DNA of 64,000 nt, taken from contig MPNW01000058.1 of assembly GCA_011800805.1 (NCBI GenBank), positions 175,656-239,655 on the forward strand. Direction: 5' to 3'. Position numbers and translations under genes: made by a program. Origin of the DNA: Hirudo medicinalis. Its lineage: Eukaryota > Annelida > Clitellata > Hirudinida > Hirudinidae. The notes under the pieces are model-generated. The model was not told the DNA's origin. It worked only from the letters and a program-made list of their open reading frames with translations, and made no database searches. Positions within the stretch are counted from its first letter, which is position 1, and every line of letters begins with the position of its first letter. Below are positions 11,917 to 23,235 of this stretch, piece by piece.

Positions 11917-14299
11917 TTAAACACACTTAACAATGAGAAAAATAAGGCCTGCAATTATCATTACAAAAAACATAATTTGGTTTTTCGTAGTTCGAATTCA
12001 CCACTTCTTAACGACAAATACAAACTATTAAGTTTTAAGTAAAGTCAATCTGTGATACTTACGATCCTTACAGACGGCAGTAAATCCAAAGTATCGTGAG
12101 TTATAAAATAGTTGAACCATGATGCAAGTCGTGTCTCCAGGACAGGTGACTTTCTTAAAAAAAAAAAAAACAAATGCCTTCTTATGAGTCGTAATAAATA
12201 AGGAAGCAATCAACTAATGGCGTTACATTCTTGTTCAAATTTTGATAATATTGATACTTTGCCAAAGAATTTTGAATTATATGGATGGAAAACATTTTGT
12301 CATTTTGTAAGGGAGCGTATTGGGGTCTCTGCTGTTCATAATCTATATTAATGACATTCAAGGAATCGCCAAAAATCTATTTCTGTTTGCAGACGATGCA
12401 AAAATCTCCTGGATGATTAGAAACATGAAGGATGAAGGTGAACGGATACCCAGCAAGCACAAGAAATCGGGACCCGGCTGAGTCCCACGCGGGAAGAAAA
12501 GCGGGGCCCGATTAGGCATCCCGCCGGGGCCCCGCTGGTTTATGACCGCGGGATATAGTCGGGTCCCGCTCGGGTAGCCCGCCGGGTTCCCGCTGGTTTG
12601 TGTTGTGGGCACCACATGGGCCCCGCACTAGTTGCCCGGCATCATATATGGACAGAGTATTAGAATGGTTCAATAAATGGCCAGGCCCGGATTTAGGCAT
12701 GGTTGGGATTGTGCCACTGTACAGTGGCCTCCATCAACTAACGAAAAAAAATTCGACTTTCATTTCAGAATGATTAACACAGATCTATTGCAATCGCAAA
12801 TGTCGCTTGCACGATCTGACATTGCTTTGTACACAGCATTACCATTGTGATACCGTTGACCCAGCCTACAACTAAGCAAAGTCTTCTCCTACGTAGTGAT
12901 CGTATAGTGTTCAAGTAGTGAAACTATCTGCGCTTTCATCTTCGAAAATTCGATCACCGGGTCCTCAACTTTGAATCGAACTCTACTCATCAGATCTAGG
13001 TGAGAGAACCGATCACTGCACATCGTTGTGCGAAGTCTGTTCTTTAGGAGTTTCATCTTTGAAAATGAAAGCTCTGTAATACAATTGCTGACCATCCAGA
13101 TACATTATGCAGTAATTAAAATTTATATTACATTGTTATTAATGTGCATGCACATCTGATGGCAACAACAGCAATGTATCGTGTTTGCGTAAGGCAATCA
13201 AAAGATCGACTGAATAGAAAATATAAATCCGAGTGCTTCTCAAGACTTGCATTTCTAATCGTAATATTTAGTAAAACTAATTGTGAACTTTATCATCATC
13301 TCACTTTGTAAGTATTTCACATTTAAATCATGGGTGTCCACAGGGGGGGGGGGGGGAGAAAATGTTCATAACATTTGGAGGCTGGGGATCCAAACCAGAC
13401 CGACTAATTGCTCGCACTCGGGGATTTTCACATTCATTCTTTAGTTATCGTGCCAAGTTACAAAAACTTTGCTCCCTACAAAAACTGCGGTCGCCCGTAA
13501 TTTAAATACTCACTGAGTCTTCACATTTTCTTAGACAGAGATTGCATTTGCACCCAAAGACATCCACATATTTCGTGTAGGAGCAGTGTTCATCACTTAA
13601 AGGGCATGGTGGGCATTCTGCAAAAATTATGTTAAAGTCTCAAGCAGTTATTATAGCAATTAATTTAACAATTTAAAAAAAATAAAATAAGTAGGTATAA
13701 CAGCCACTTTGACATGCACTTTGACTGTTGCCTATTTAAAGTAGTTAAATGTACGATCTTTTGTCTATACGTCAGTTCTACTAGGGAACTGGAACAGAAA
13801 GTTACTGCCAATTGTCTGTCAACTTTAATTTTATTTGAACATTTTGGCGCTTTGGAATGTAGGAACGCACATCCATACTTAGACGAATAGCGACGGGAAT
13901 CATACATTACATGTACATATACTATACACATACATCCTTACGCAGGCGAGTAGGTTGCATAAGGTGACAAATCCAGAGGCAGACGTGTAGTGGCGTGCAA
14001 ATTTCAAAGGCCTTATGTAACAATAATTTAGTTTGCCAACAGTTATTCAAACTATTTAATTAGTTGTTGTTTTGTAATATTCAATAAATAAACACTTTCA
14101 AGTTTTACTTCTTAAAAACAAATCGTTGTGGAATAATTTCCGCAACAGGAACGGCTCAGTTAGCTCGCAGAGCTTCCATCACTATCTAAATTCATGAGTA
14201 AAAATATGTTAAACCTGCTTTATCGGTTTTACCCTCTAGAAAGCCAAGCGCCATGATCAGCAATATTGGAATGGACAAAGTCTTCATAATGGTGATCAT
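11917..14299 (-). CDS. Small secreted Cys-rich protein, antistasin-like
   Basis: Model of four exons joining in phase: 14299-14233, 13617-13514, 12153-12063 and a less certain last exon 11948-11917; about 97 aa. Exon 1 encodes a classic signal peptide (MKTLSIPILLIMALGFLEG after a short lead; Met at 14299 or 14287). Exon 2 is Cys-rich: ECPPCP, then HCSYTKYVDVFGCKCNLC, a spacing like antistasin-type domains. Exon 3 adds TCPGDTTC and a further Cys near its end. Splice sites are good: GAGG|GTAAAA, TGCAG|AA, TCA|GTGAGT, a 14-T tract before AAG|AAA, and GATC|GTAAGT. The last exon would give only about ten hydrophobic residues, so the true 3' end may be elsewhere. Antistasin-like domains are often protease inhibitors, but that function is an inference. 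No close family member is recognised. The large third intron (12154-13513) is packed with transposon remnants. Confidence 0.5.
12305..12680 (+). mobile_element. LINE reverse-transcriptase fragment split by an insertion
   Basis: Plus-strand translation gives the core RT block: YINDIQGIAKNLFLFADDAK, with the FADD catalytic motif, then IRNMKDEGERI. After about 190 bp of GC-rich foreign sequence the homology resumes at 12650 with DRVLEWFNKW, the usual next RT segment. The element is therefore an old CR1/jockey-like LINE copy that received a later insertion. It lies in the third intron of the Cys-rich gene, on the opposite strand. Confidence 0.65.
12450..12641. repeat. GC-rich tandem-repeat insertion
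   Basis: A block of about 190 bp, visibly GC-rich in an AT-rich region. It contains at least two clear diverged copies of a unit of about 58 bp (around 12503-12551 and 12561-12610). Each copy is built from GGG/CCC clusters and ends in CCCGCTGGTTT; partial units lie on both sides. The flanks are two parts of one reverse-transcriptase reading frame, so it is a discrete insertion. No clear target-site duplication or terminal inverted repeat was seen. Confidence 0.6.
12683..13095 (-). mobile_element. hAT transposon 3' end with transposase C-terminus
   Basis: The minus-strand frame 13095-12889 reads ELSFSKMKLLKNRLRTTM, then a segment rich in Leu. This is the conserved C-terminal dimerisation region of hAT transposases. 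About 200 bp further along the minus strand lies a hAT-like terminus, seen on the plus strand as CAGGCCCGGATTTAGGCATG at about 12683. The 5' part was not recognised, so this is a truncated copy. A related fragment is at 54749-54860. Confidence 0.65.
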
Positions 14300-15274
14300 A
14301 TTTCAGGCTTCAATAAATTTCGTAAAATTCAAGCAATTCAGAAGTAATTTAATATATTAACATGATATATTTCATAGACTAGTGTTATTATTGACATGTG
14401 TTCCTACATTTGAAAAAGATTTATATAGAAAACTACAGCTTGTGCAGAAAAATAATTTTACTAACATGTCAAAGTCAAAAGATGAGAGAACGATCCTAAA
14501 TATATTTAATTGCAGGAGCAGGTAATTAATAAAAATCTATTAAGAATCAATATTTAAAATTCTAGTTTGCATTTATATTTAAGCAACTTAATGAAATCAT
14601 TATGCTTGAACATGAACCTGTGGATGGGCGAACGAATTGCAAAGAATTTGAAAGTAGGCAAATGTAAATTTATGGAGGGCTTAACGAGAAATTGTTCACA
14701 TTTCTGAAAACATTTGATAATTAAAACTGCCACATACACAATCATAAGATAATAAAATTTCCTCTTCACAAATTCTGAAATCCCCACACATGGATAACAC
14801 GAGAAAGTGTCATCTGTTAGGGTGTCGAATTTCCAGATCGGTTAAACCTGGGTTTTTCTGTCAAGTCCCATACCTTAGGTCATCTGCATGCTACACATGA
14901 AACCACTGCAGCATGTAAATATGTGCTAATTTTTCCTGGATCAGACCCCCTTTCAAAAACCAATAATGGTCCAGTCGGAATTCACATCGCCATGAAAGCT
15001 TTCCCTTTCAAAGAAAACTTTCCTTAGTCTTGAGACATATTCCTTTGGAATGTATGCCACTATTATCACATTCGAACTATTATTATTATTATTATTATTT
15101 CGATTTTGGAATGGAATCGAATGGGAAAATTCATGTTTGTGAGTTCACAAATATATTTTTAATCATTTGGTTCAAACATTTTTTGTATCTTACAGCTTTG
15201 ATCTTTGTATGGGTTGAACGCCATGTTCCGATTAAGTTTTGTGGCGGGTGAACGGTTTCGTAGCAAAGTTCGTG
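14300..15274. other. Intergenic; (ATT)n microsatellite
   Basis: Region between the divergent Cys-rich gene (-) and ERMP1 (+), so it should contain both promoters. A short ATT microsatellite occupies 15078-15099. I see no coding exon; the minus-strand frame at 14554-14787 lacks any recognisable feature. Confidence 0.4.
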
Positions 15275-18200
15275 ATGAAGTTTAGGAGGCTATTCTCACA
15301 TTTTGACATGTATATGTCTAAAGATATCAATAGACGAAAAACAACTTTTTTAAAGAGTGCCAAAACGTCTACTGATGCCGGCATATGGCTGATAATTTTG
15401 ATGTTCCAATTTTCATTCTATGTATACGTGGATTGGTGCAACGAAACCTTTCCAAAACCCCAGTCATCCAATTCAGTTGCTATTCAATTTTCGGAAGAAA
15501 AAGCTCGAGAATATTTACTTGGTCTAACAAGTCTTGGTAGCCGAATAGTTGGCAGTACCACAAATCAAAAGTATGCTGTCGAGTACATCTGGTCAGAACT
15601 TGAGAAGATAAAGAAAGATTCTAAAATGAAAAGTCATGCAGTTAAGGTACATTTTTATTGTATTTAATGTATTTCATCAATTTTATATGCAATTATTTAA
15701 TAATACACACATCGATTATGCAAAAAAGATGCTTGACAAAGAAAATAAGTGAAACAAAATTTAAAGCTTAATTTAAGCTCTACCATGGAACCGGCATGAT
15801 TTGCAGATTGAGGTTAACAGCTTGCCTGCAAACACTTAATGCAACATTAATATTTATATTATATTATTTATCTATTAACAAGTTAACAATATGTTCACCA
15901 TCAGATTGATTATCAAACAGCAAAAGGTTCATTTGATCTTGACTTTCTGGGTGGCTTCACAAATGTCTATGAAAATATAAATAACATCATCTTCAACCTA
16001 GTGCCAAATGATGTGAATTCCAGCATGTCTTTGCTAATAAATTGCCACTATGACACTTTCCTTGAAACTGAAGGTTGGAGCTATGAAATAGTAATGAAAT
16101 TTGTATTATATGTTTATATTGTACATTGATAATAAATAGTTGAAGTTATGAGATAGTAATTGCATAATTTTTTAAAGGTGCAAGTGATGATGCTGTCAGT
16201 TGTGCCACCATGCTGGCTCTAATCCATAGTCTGACGATGCGCTCTAGATTCGTTCGGAATGTTGGTCTAATCTTTCTTTTCAACGGGGCAGAGGAGACCA
16301 TTTTACAAGTTCAATTTTCTAATTTTTCAATTTATCTTCACTTAAACAAATCATTTGCATAGTGTGCAAATATATGAATATATGATATGATGACACTATA
16401 TGATTTAAAAATTGATTTTTTTTTCTTTCAGGGAAGTCATGCTTTTGTTGTTTCTCATCCCTGGTTCAAGAAGGTCAAAGCTTTCATCAATCTAGAAGCA
16501 GCAGGTGTTGGAGGAAAAGATCTATTCTTCCAATCAGGTGATTACTTAGTAACCATTGTAATATGTTAGATATAAAACATTTAATCATATTTTTATATTT
16601 TATTTTTGTACTTTGTTGCTGAAGTAACTATTTCAGTCATTATCACATAAATGAAATAATTGTCACAGTATGAAAGCCATCAAGGATGATAAAGGCATCT
16701 AGGATAAAATTTTATCCCACAGGCAGTCCGTGGCTCACGAAACTCTATCGTCACGTTCCTTACCCGTACGCTTCCTCCTTTGCCCAGCAAATTTTCCAAA
16801 GTGGAGTGTCCAGTCAGACACAGACTTCAGAATCTTCAGGGACTTTGGGAACGTTCCAGGTGAGTGTAATGAGGTTGTGAAGATAATTTTGAAGAAGGCA
16901 TTTGTGGACATTATTTATATTACCTGCATTATTGAGGTTTCAGTGAATTTTCTTAATCCATTTGAATCAGTATTAGATGAATATAAAAAGAATGCAACCC
17001 CATTACATAATGAGCAAAATTTAGCATTTGTTGCTATTAATAATGATGATAATAATAATAATTTTATTGATATAATTATTATAGTTGCTTTGGCTGTCAT
17101 AATTTGTAAGTAACTCATATGCATCGAAGGAGTGGATATTGCCTACATTCGTAATGGGTACTTCTACCATACAAGACATGATACTCCTGACAAGATACCA
17201 GTGGGATGTATACAGAGAACAGGTATGATGTTCATGCTGACGGCAGTTGTTGTAGGATTGTTGATGCATCTATCACCTGCTCTCCTAGGTGAGAATGTTA
17301 TGGCTCTTATCAGGGGCATTAGCAATCAGGCCTGGGACTCAAGCTGGACCAGCGATGATCCAGTTTTTTTTGATGTGATGGGTGTTGCTCTGGTCATGTA
17401 TTCGCTGGAGACCATGATCTCGGCCAATGTTGTCGCTTGCCTGGCTTTCCACCTGAAAATCATGTGGGCACTCTTTGTGGCGCGTGATGTGCGAGGTTTG
17501 TTTTAGGAGGAAGCTTTTCAACCTTCCTTTGCAATCATTACCTGTTGAATATCTTACCATATGGAACCTTAGTTATCATCTCATTTATTGGTCTTTATTC
17601 GTTATATTCTGACTAATCCCATGGATTGTGCTCCCTTAGGATTCTCTTGTTAGGATTTTAACCCCGCATGAGAGCACTGTCCCAATCACATAGTAATTGT
17701 AACAGACACTAATCTATTATCAGTAGGCCTGAGATCATTCTTTAATAACTTTTCTTCTAACATACATTTCCCAGTGTCTGGAAACTGCCAATTCAACTTC
17801 CCAATTTGCTGTTTGTACATTTAACTATCTCTTGAGCCTTGTTTCCTTATGTGCATTACATAAATGCCTTGTTTGTGGTACACTTGCCCCTAACTCTTCT
17901 TGCGTATCAAAATTGAACATAAACTCTTGAATGTCCATCAAATGAAGTTATTCTAAACTGGTCTCTTTATGTGTAAATACATACACACACATATACTGTT
18001 TATTGTCAACACCTCATAATAGATTTATTACCAAATCTTACGTTCATTCTTGTCTCCTACGATAATCTAACAGTTTTCTTCCTGACTTCACAAACCAAGT
18101 TCTTTGAGCAATAAAAGATAATCCTTAAAGAGAGATACCTAGCAAATTAGTAATAATGTTATCATTGTGGTTGTTTGTAAATATTGTGTTGGACTTTGTA

Positions 18201-21200
18201 TGCTATCATCATATTCATCATCGACTTCGTAATATTTTGTCACTATCACTTATTTAATTTCATTTATGTTGTCATCAGCACAATAGTTTCACTTGTGTAA
18301 TTGTGACATGCAGCCAGACGTCAGCATGCCTGGAGACTCATTCTTGGGATTGTTTTCATCTTGGCATCTTGGCTGACTTCCATCTCTGTTGTGACTTGTA
18401 TTGCTCTTGTGCTGGATTTGGTTGGATGTTCAATGACCTGGTTCAACAATACCTGGTTGTTGATTGGCCTATATTCTGTTCCCTCACTGGCTGCTACCTA
18501 CTTTGTGATGACGAGACTAAAACTTCATTGGCTTGTTGTAAGTTATTCCTATTGGCCTGCAGCACATTTTGTTAACCATTCAATTTATTTGGTTGTTTTG
18601 ATATTGTCAACAGGGAGAAGGACTCTCTTTGGCAGAAATGGAGTCAATCATTAGTGATTCTGTCATGGCAATCCTCAGCACTGTTCTCCTCATATTGTCA
18701 TGGAAACAACTAGCATCATCATTCATTGTCTTTATCTTCCTTTTCTCCATGCATATAAGATCCCTATTTATGGCTTTACTCTACCTTGTGAGAGGTGATG
18801 AATTATTTGGTGTCAATAATGATGGAAGTGTTACCTATAATGTAAACAAAAATATTTATTACAATATATGGCGTGCGGGTTAGCTCGGAGGGTTATATTC
18901 CTGCATATATACCCTGGTAAAAGGAAACGGTCGTTAAGTGTCATGTTCGCAGCCCAGCCTGCATCTCCAGGGGCACCCTTGGGGGGGGGGGGGGATGAAC
19001 CATGTAAATGTAATGCCCTCTTATCCAATATTGGGGGCATGAGGCACTCAAAATATCAACTAAATACAAAATAACTAATAAAATAATTATTACTTATGTA
19101 ATTGTGAAAAGTTGTGGTTAAATCTGAAAATGATAATATTTTCAATATTCTGTTAATAATATCAGTGACATTATTGATAATAATGATAAATTATAACTAG
19201 GGAGACTTACAGACTTGGTATACTTTAACCTTGCTCTGCATCTGGCTGCCCTCTTTCATCACCAAGTCTTCAGCCTCTATTATGTTGAGGGTATAATGAC
19301 AACCTTTGTGCCCCTCATGGGAAGATCTGGACCTTCAATGCCCTCTGATGTAATCATTGGAATCCTTGTCTCAATTTTAACCAACTACCATTTCATGTGT
19401 CATGTAAGTTTTTATTGTGCTTCTAGATATTTAAGCTCATCTATTAATGCCACTTCATTTTTATTTAATGTTATTTATTTCAGGATTTTTGTGTTTGCTC
19501 CAAGTTATAGAATTTAAAATCTTATTATTAATGAATTACTTATTTTATCGTCATCCGATCGTCATTTTTTTACATTTAAAGAATGTTTTACTACATCAAA
19601 TAATCCGATCGTCATTTTTTTACATTTAAAGAATGTTTTACTACATCAAATAATCCGATCGTCATTTTTTTACATTTAAAGAATGTTTTACTACATCAAA
19701 TAATCTCAAGCAATTGCTGTAAACAAGCTCTGAACAACAAAAGCTGTCTAAAGTCATCCTTTTGAGCCAAATATTTTGTAATTTTAGTATCATTGTGATG
19801 TTTAAAATTTAAAGGAGGTTTTGTATCTCAGGTGAGTCTGCTCTTCCTGTTGGATGTGCCGGTACCTCGAAAGATCTTCGGTTACACATTCCTATTGTTT
19901 CTATTTTTGGTGACCTGCACGGGGCTTGGATTTCCATTTTCCGACAATCCAGAATATCCTGTCAATCAACGCATTTTCATTCAAGTTAGATTTGGCGAAT
20001 GTTGATTTAATTTATTTGTCTTATTTTCTAAAAGCTTTGTTTGGATTGGGACAAAGTGTTTAGGCAGTAATGTGAGGATATAATGTAACTTTAGTTGTCA
20101 TCGTGCAATTACGTCTTGGCACTTTTTAAAGTGCAGGAATGCAGCCCTGAGCTTGTCTAAAAGCCAAATGCAAATTTAAATGCTACTACCTTAGCCTACA
20201 CCTTGGTAGGCTAACAAACTTAACAAAGTTTTGTTTATCGTTTAGTACATTAATTCAATTGTTGAATTTCTTTATCAGCACTTGCGAAGAAAATTCAATC
20301 CACCTTTGGGTGATTCTACTAGCCAACCGTACGAAGACAGCCTTATTTCTTTCATCCCACTCGATCGGACATCGCTGTCCCACCTTCGTCCAATCAGGGA
20401 GCTCAACATCTCTAAGTTCAGCCTCCTCCCCTGCTCTGATCAGCCCTATTGCGGATGGGCTTATTATCTTCCACTTATGTCTCATATGAAGTGAGTGAGG
20501 TAGTGAATAATGAAGAACTTTGGAAATTCATTTAAACAAATTATTAAAGTGAAATGGCTATTACAAATTAGTTTTTGTAAGTATTTGATGGGATGACAAT
20601 GATGGTTAAACTAATGGCCTGTCAGTCAGGTGTACCACGTCCCTGCTGAAAGACTTAATGTCATGCCAGAGGTGTTTGTTCGCTTTGATCAGGTTTTAAG
20701 GAGTCCAGAGTTTAACCATGTCAACTTCACCTTTACAGGTGAGTCTGAAATTGTATCCATATGGAAAGAAATGATTTGAGTCACAGTTAGGGTCATGTGG
20801 TAGAAGTGGTTTTTTTTATAAATTTCTTAGAGTATATTTAGTTAGTATTTGGTGTTATGTTTTAGATTAGATGTGCTGTTTAAAATCATAGCTTACGTGC
20901 TTTAACATTTCATTTAAGTGTCAAATATAAGTAATAATATTTTAAATATAAAATTGATTTGTCATTCGAAGCAACCTTATCAAACCAATATCAGCTTTCA
21001 GGATTTTTTCAAAAACAATGAACTTTTTTAGTTTTAAATTTCTTTAATAAAAATGATCATTTATTAACTGGTAATAATTATTAATAAATCGTAAAAATAT
21101 TAAATTATAATACATTATTAATAAATAATGTCTGATGTATAACCATTAATAGTGTTGATCGTAATGCAGGTCCGGAGTACATGAGCATCTATGTGTCTCC

Positions 21201-21828
21201 ATGCCAAGGAATGAGCTTAGTTGCTTGGAACATAGGCAGTGGAGTCCCTTTTCCAACCAAAATGCCTTATGGGGTGAAGACCCCCCAGTATTTTGTTTTT
21301 GTTTCCTTTGGCATGGTTCCACTGGAACCTCTATGGCTCAACCTCACCCTCAAGGCCTTTATCATATTTTTAATTTTTAGTATTAGTATTTAATTTAGTA
21401 TTTTGATGCCAGAATTAAATATCTGCTTGTTGATAATTTAAGGTGGTGTGTTTTATTTGTTATAATTGGTTGTTGCTACAATTTGATTTGATTACTTGCT
21501 ATGATATTGGTATTATTTTACTACTTAATCCTCAGTTTAAGCTGAATTAGATCAATTGCATGGTATTTTTGTAAACAATGTGTAATAATGATAATGCCCT
21601 AATGGCAATTGTAAAATATTTTCACCTAATCACATTTATCATATTTATCTCACACAGACCTCAATATCCTCTGCTGGATGTGTTGTGCAAGTTGCTGTGG
21701 TTGGTCATTACATGCCCATGGTTGATAGGCCCAAGATATCCACAACTTTGAGTTATTACCTCGAGCATATGCCATCATGGGCATCTGTGCTTCACACCGG
21801 ATCCACTTATGAATCGTGGACTATATGA
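15275..21828 (+). CDS. ERMP1: Endoplasmic reticulum metallopeptidase 1 (M28 family)
   Basis: Multi-pass ER membrane zinc exopeptidase of family M28. Exons: 15275-15646, 15905-16073, 16178-16308, 16432-16537, 16723-16859, 17130-17222, 17289-17495, 18314-18537, 18614-18794, 19213-19403, 19832-19984, 20279-20490, 20626-20738, 21170-21354, 21658-21828; about 881 aa (human about 904). After one N-terminal membrane span come the catalytic motifs: [18 protein letters not shown] and FYHTRHD, which supply the zinc ligands. [14 protein letters not shown] is typical of the family. Several hydrophobic segments follow from exon 7 on, with a lumenal C-terminal part. Start chosen at the first in-frame ATG (MKFRRL). 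Oddities: exon 5 lacks one base near 16807, because QIFQSGV and [15 protein letters not shown] are in different frames; the 66-nt intron 17223-17288 is stop-free; and the last intron seems to have a non-GT donor (AAG|GCCTTT). Confidence 0.93.
17223..17288 (+). other. 66-nt in-frame, stop-free mini-intron of ERMP1
   Basis: Donor ACAG|GTATGA and acceptor CTCCTAG|G bound exactly 66 nt (22 codons) without a stop. Splicing it out joins IQRTG to ENVMALIRG, which fits the family. Retention would keep the frame and add a hydrophobic stretch of 22 residues (starting [16 protein letters not shown]). Confidence 0.7.
18869..19071 (+). mobile_element. tRNA-derived SINE
   Basis: In an ERMP1 intron. The head has a pol III box A-like GGTTAGCTCGGAGGG (about 18878-18892) and a box B-like TGTTCGCAGCC (18944-18954), about 55 bp apart as in tRNA genes. 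It contains a G14 run (18981-18994) and ends with GGCACTCAAAATATCAACTA, a tail shared with other copies in this window. Confidence 0.7.
19555..19704. repeat. Three tandem copies of a 50-bp unit
   Basis: Three identical 50-bp units start with CCGATCGTCATTTTTTTACA at 19555, 19605 and 19655. They lie in the ERMP1 intron 19404-19831. Perfect identity suggests recent expansion or an assembly stutter. There are no spacers between the units. Confidence 0.9.
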
Positions 21829-22659
21829 GGATGATATTCATTCTAAACTTCGTGTACCCAAAATGAGAAGGTGATGGACGCTTGGATGAACGAATAAGCA
21901 GTTGATTAATTTTTCCTGGTTTTTCCCTTATTATTCTCCAAAACAACCACTTTTATGTTTGGGTTTGTTTTTTGTGATATGTTTATATTTTTTTGGTTTT
22001 CAGCAATCTTTGATCACTTAAATTTATATATCAGGTATATCATCATTCCCATTCCTTTAATTCCTGACCAAAATCGGTTAACGAATTCCTTGCCGAGCAT
22101 TATTGACTTCGTCGTTGTGGCCGTTGTTGGCAATTAGTTTAACAGAACAAACACCAGTCTTGCCTTATCTTGCTTTGGTATCACGCAATGTCCATCTTCA
22201 TTGAACAATTGACTTAATTCTGGCTTTGATCGATTACTTGAGAAAGCTTATGTTCGGTTTTGTGGCATGCTGTCAGACTAATCGTTTTTTGTTTTTCTTC
22301 CCTGTTTTTATCCAGTTTGTTCTATGCATTTTTATTGTTGACTGTTCAGGAGATGTTCCACTTTTATTCTCAGGGTGAGAGGCAGTTTAAATTAGCTTTA
22401 GTCCACTGATGTTCCAGTGCCTTTTAATAGTTTTCCAGTATGCTAACATATTTTAATTCTGCTTAGAACTAACTTGATCAGAGCACAGGGAATGAGGATA
22501 TGATATGTATATATGATGTATATATATCTTTTGTGGAAGATTGGGTGTGATTTATAACCATGAAAAATGAAATGTCTAGGTCTTGTGGAAAGGCTTAAGA
22601 TTGTTACTTAAGGTGTTCTCCCTGTTGGTATTGAGGGGCTGTACTAAGAAATTCCTACC
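21829..22659. other. ERMP1 3' UTR and intergenic sequence
   Basis: AT-rich sequence after the ERMP1 stop, with a short AT microsatellite near 22500-22530. No further exon was recognised. Confidence 0.4.
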
Positions 22660-23235
22660 AGGGAATCGCCAGAGGGTGTCCCCGTCACCGAAAGTTTTGG
22701 CCCAACCTCCTTATGTTCTCCGGGGGTGGGCCACACCCGTTGATCAGGCGGGTATTTCTATCGATTATTACCATTACAGTGCCTTAAACCATCTGCAGTG
22801 CATCGCCCATTATATGGTTATCTACTAAAGACTCATGGCGACCTTTGCGCATCGATACGATATAATGCAAACTGAGCGTTATAATTTCTTTGAAGCGGTC
22901 GCTTTCACTGGAAATTGCGGTCACCGGCCGCGCGCATATATAGCGATAAACTCATTCGCGTCATTTTTACCATAACCATACCGCATTCTCTCTTCAGCAA
23001 TGCTTACGTCCTCTCATCTCAAAAATCTAGAAAGGTGCCAATAGGCCTCCGATATTTTTGTCATAGCCTTATTTCTTTCCCGGCTCGACAAATCGATTTG
23101 AGTAGGATAAGTGTAGGCTGGCTTCCCAACCAAACCTCTCGCCCAAACTTCAACGAACATTAACTTTGCCCGAAATCCGCTATCCTCCAGATCTTTCACT
23201 AGGTCAGAGTATTTCTCCGTTTTCTGCTCGTACAT
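22660..23235 (-). mobile_element. Retroelement 3' end with RT-associated ORF remnant
   Basis: The minus-strand frame 23235-23014 reads KYSDLVKDLEDSGFRAKL, then FVEVWARGLVG and ERNKAMTKISEAYWHLSRFL. I associate this pattern with the C-terminal region of invertebrate reverse-transcriptase polyproteins. Beyond it, 22660-23030 is closely similar to 60954-61325, as expected for a shared 3' UTR of one element family. No ORF upstream of this piece is intact. Confidence 0.55.

Noticed and set aside
12358..12700. Minus-strand Pro/Gly-rich frames (GYPSGTRLYPAV-type)
   Set aside because: They are produced by the GC-rich tandem repeat, which sits inside a LINE.
16686..17113. Alternative ORFs around ERMP1 exon 5
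   Set aside because: They are the two pieces of one exon in different frames plus intron read-through, not separate genes.
17223..17288. Treating these 66 nt as ordinary ERMP1 coding sequence
   Set aside because: The family alignment fits exactly when they are removed, and both splice sites are good; they are more likely an intron that can be retained.
18869..19071. Functional tRNA genes at the pol III box A/B matches
   Set aside because: No cloverleaf with a proper acceptor stem can be drawn, and several diverged copies share a non-tRNA tail, so these are SINEs.
19555..19704. CRISPR-like regular repeats
   Set aside because: The 50-bp units are contiguous with no spacers, in a eukaryotic intron.
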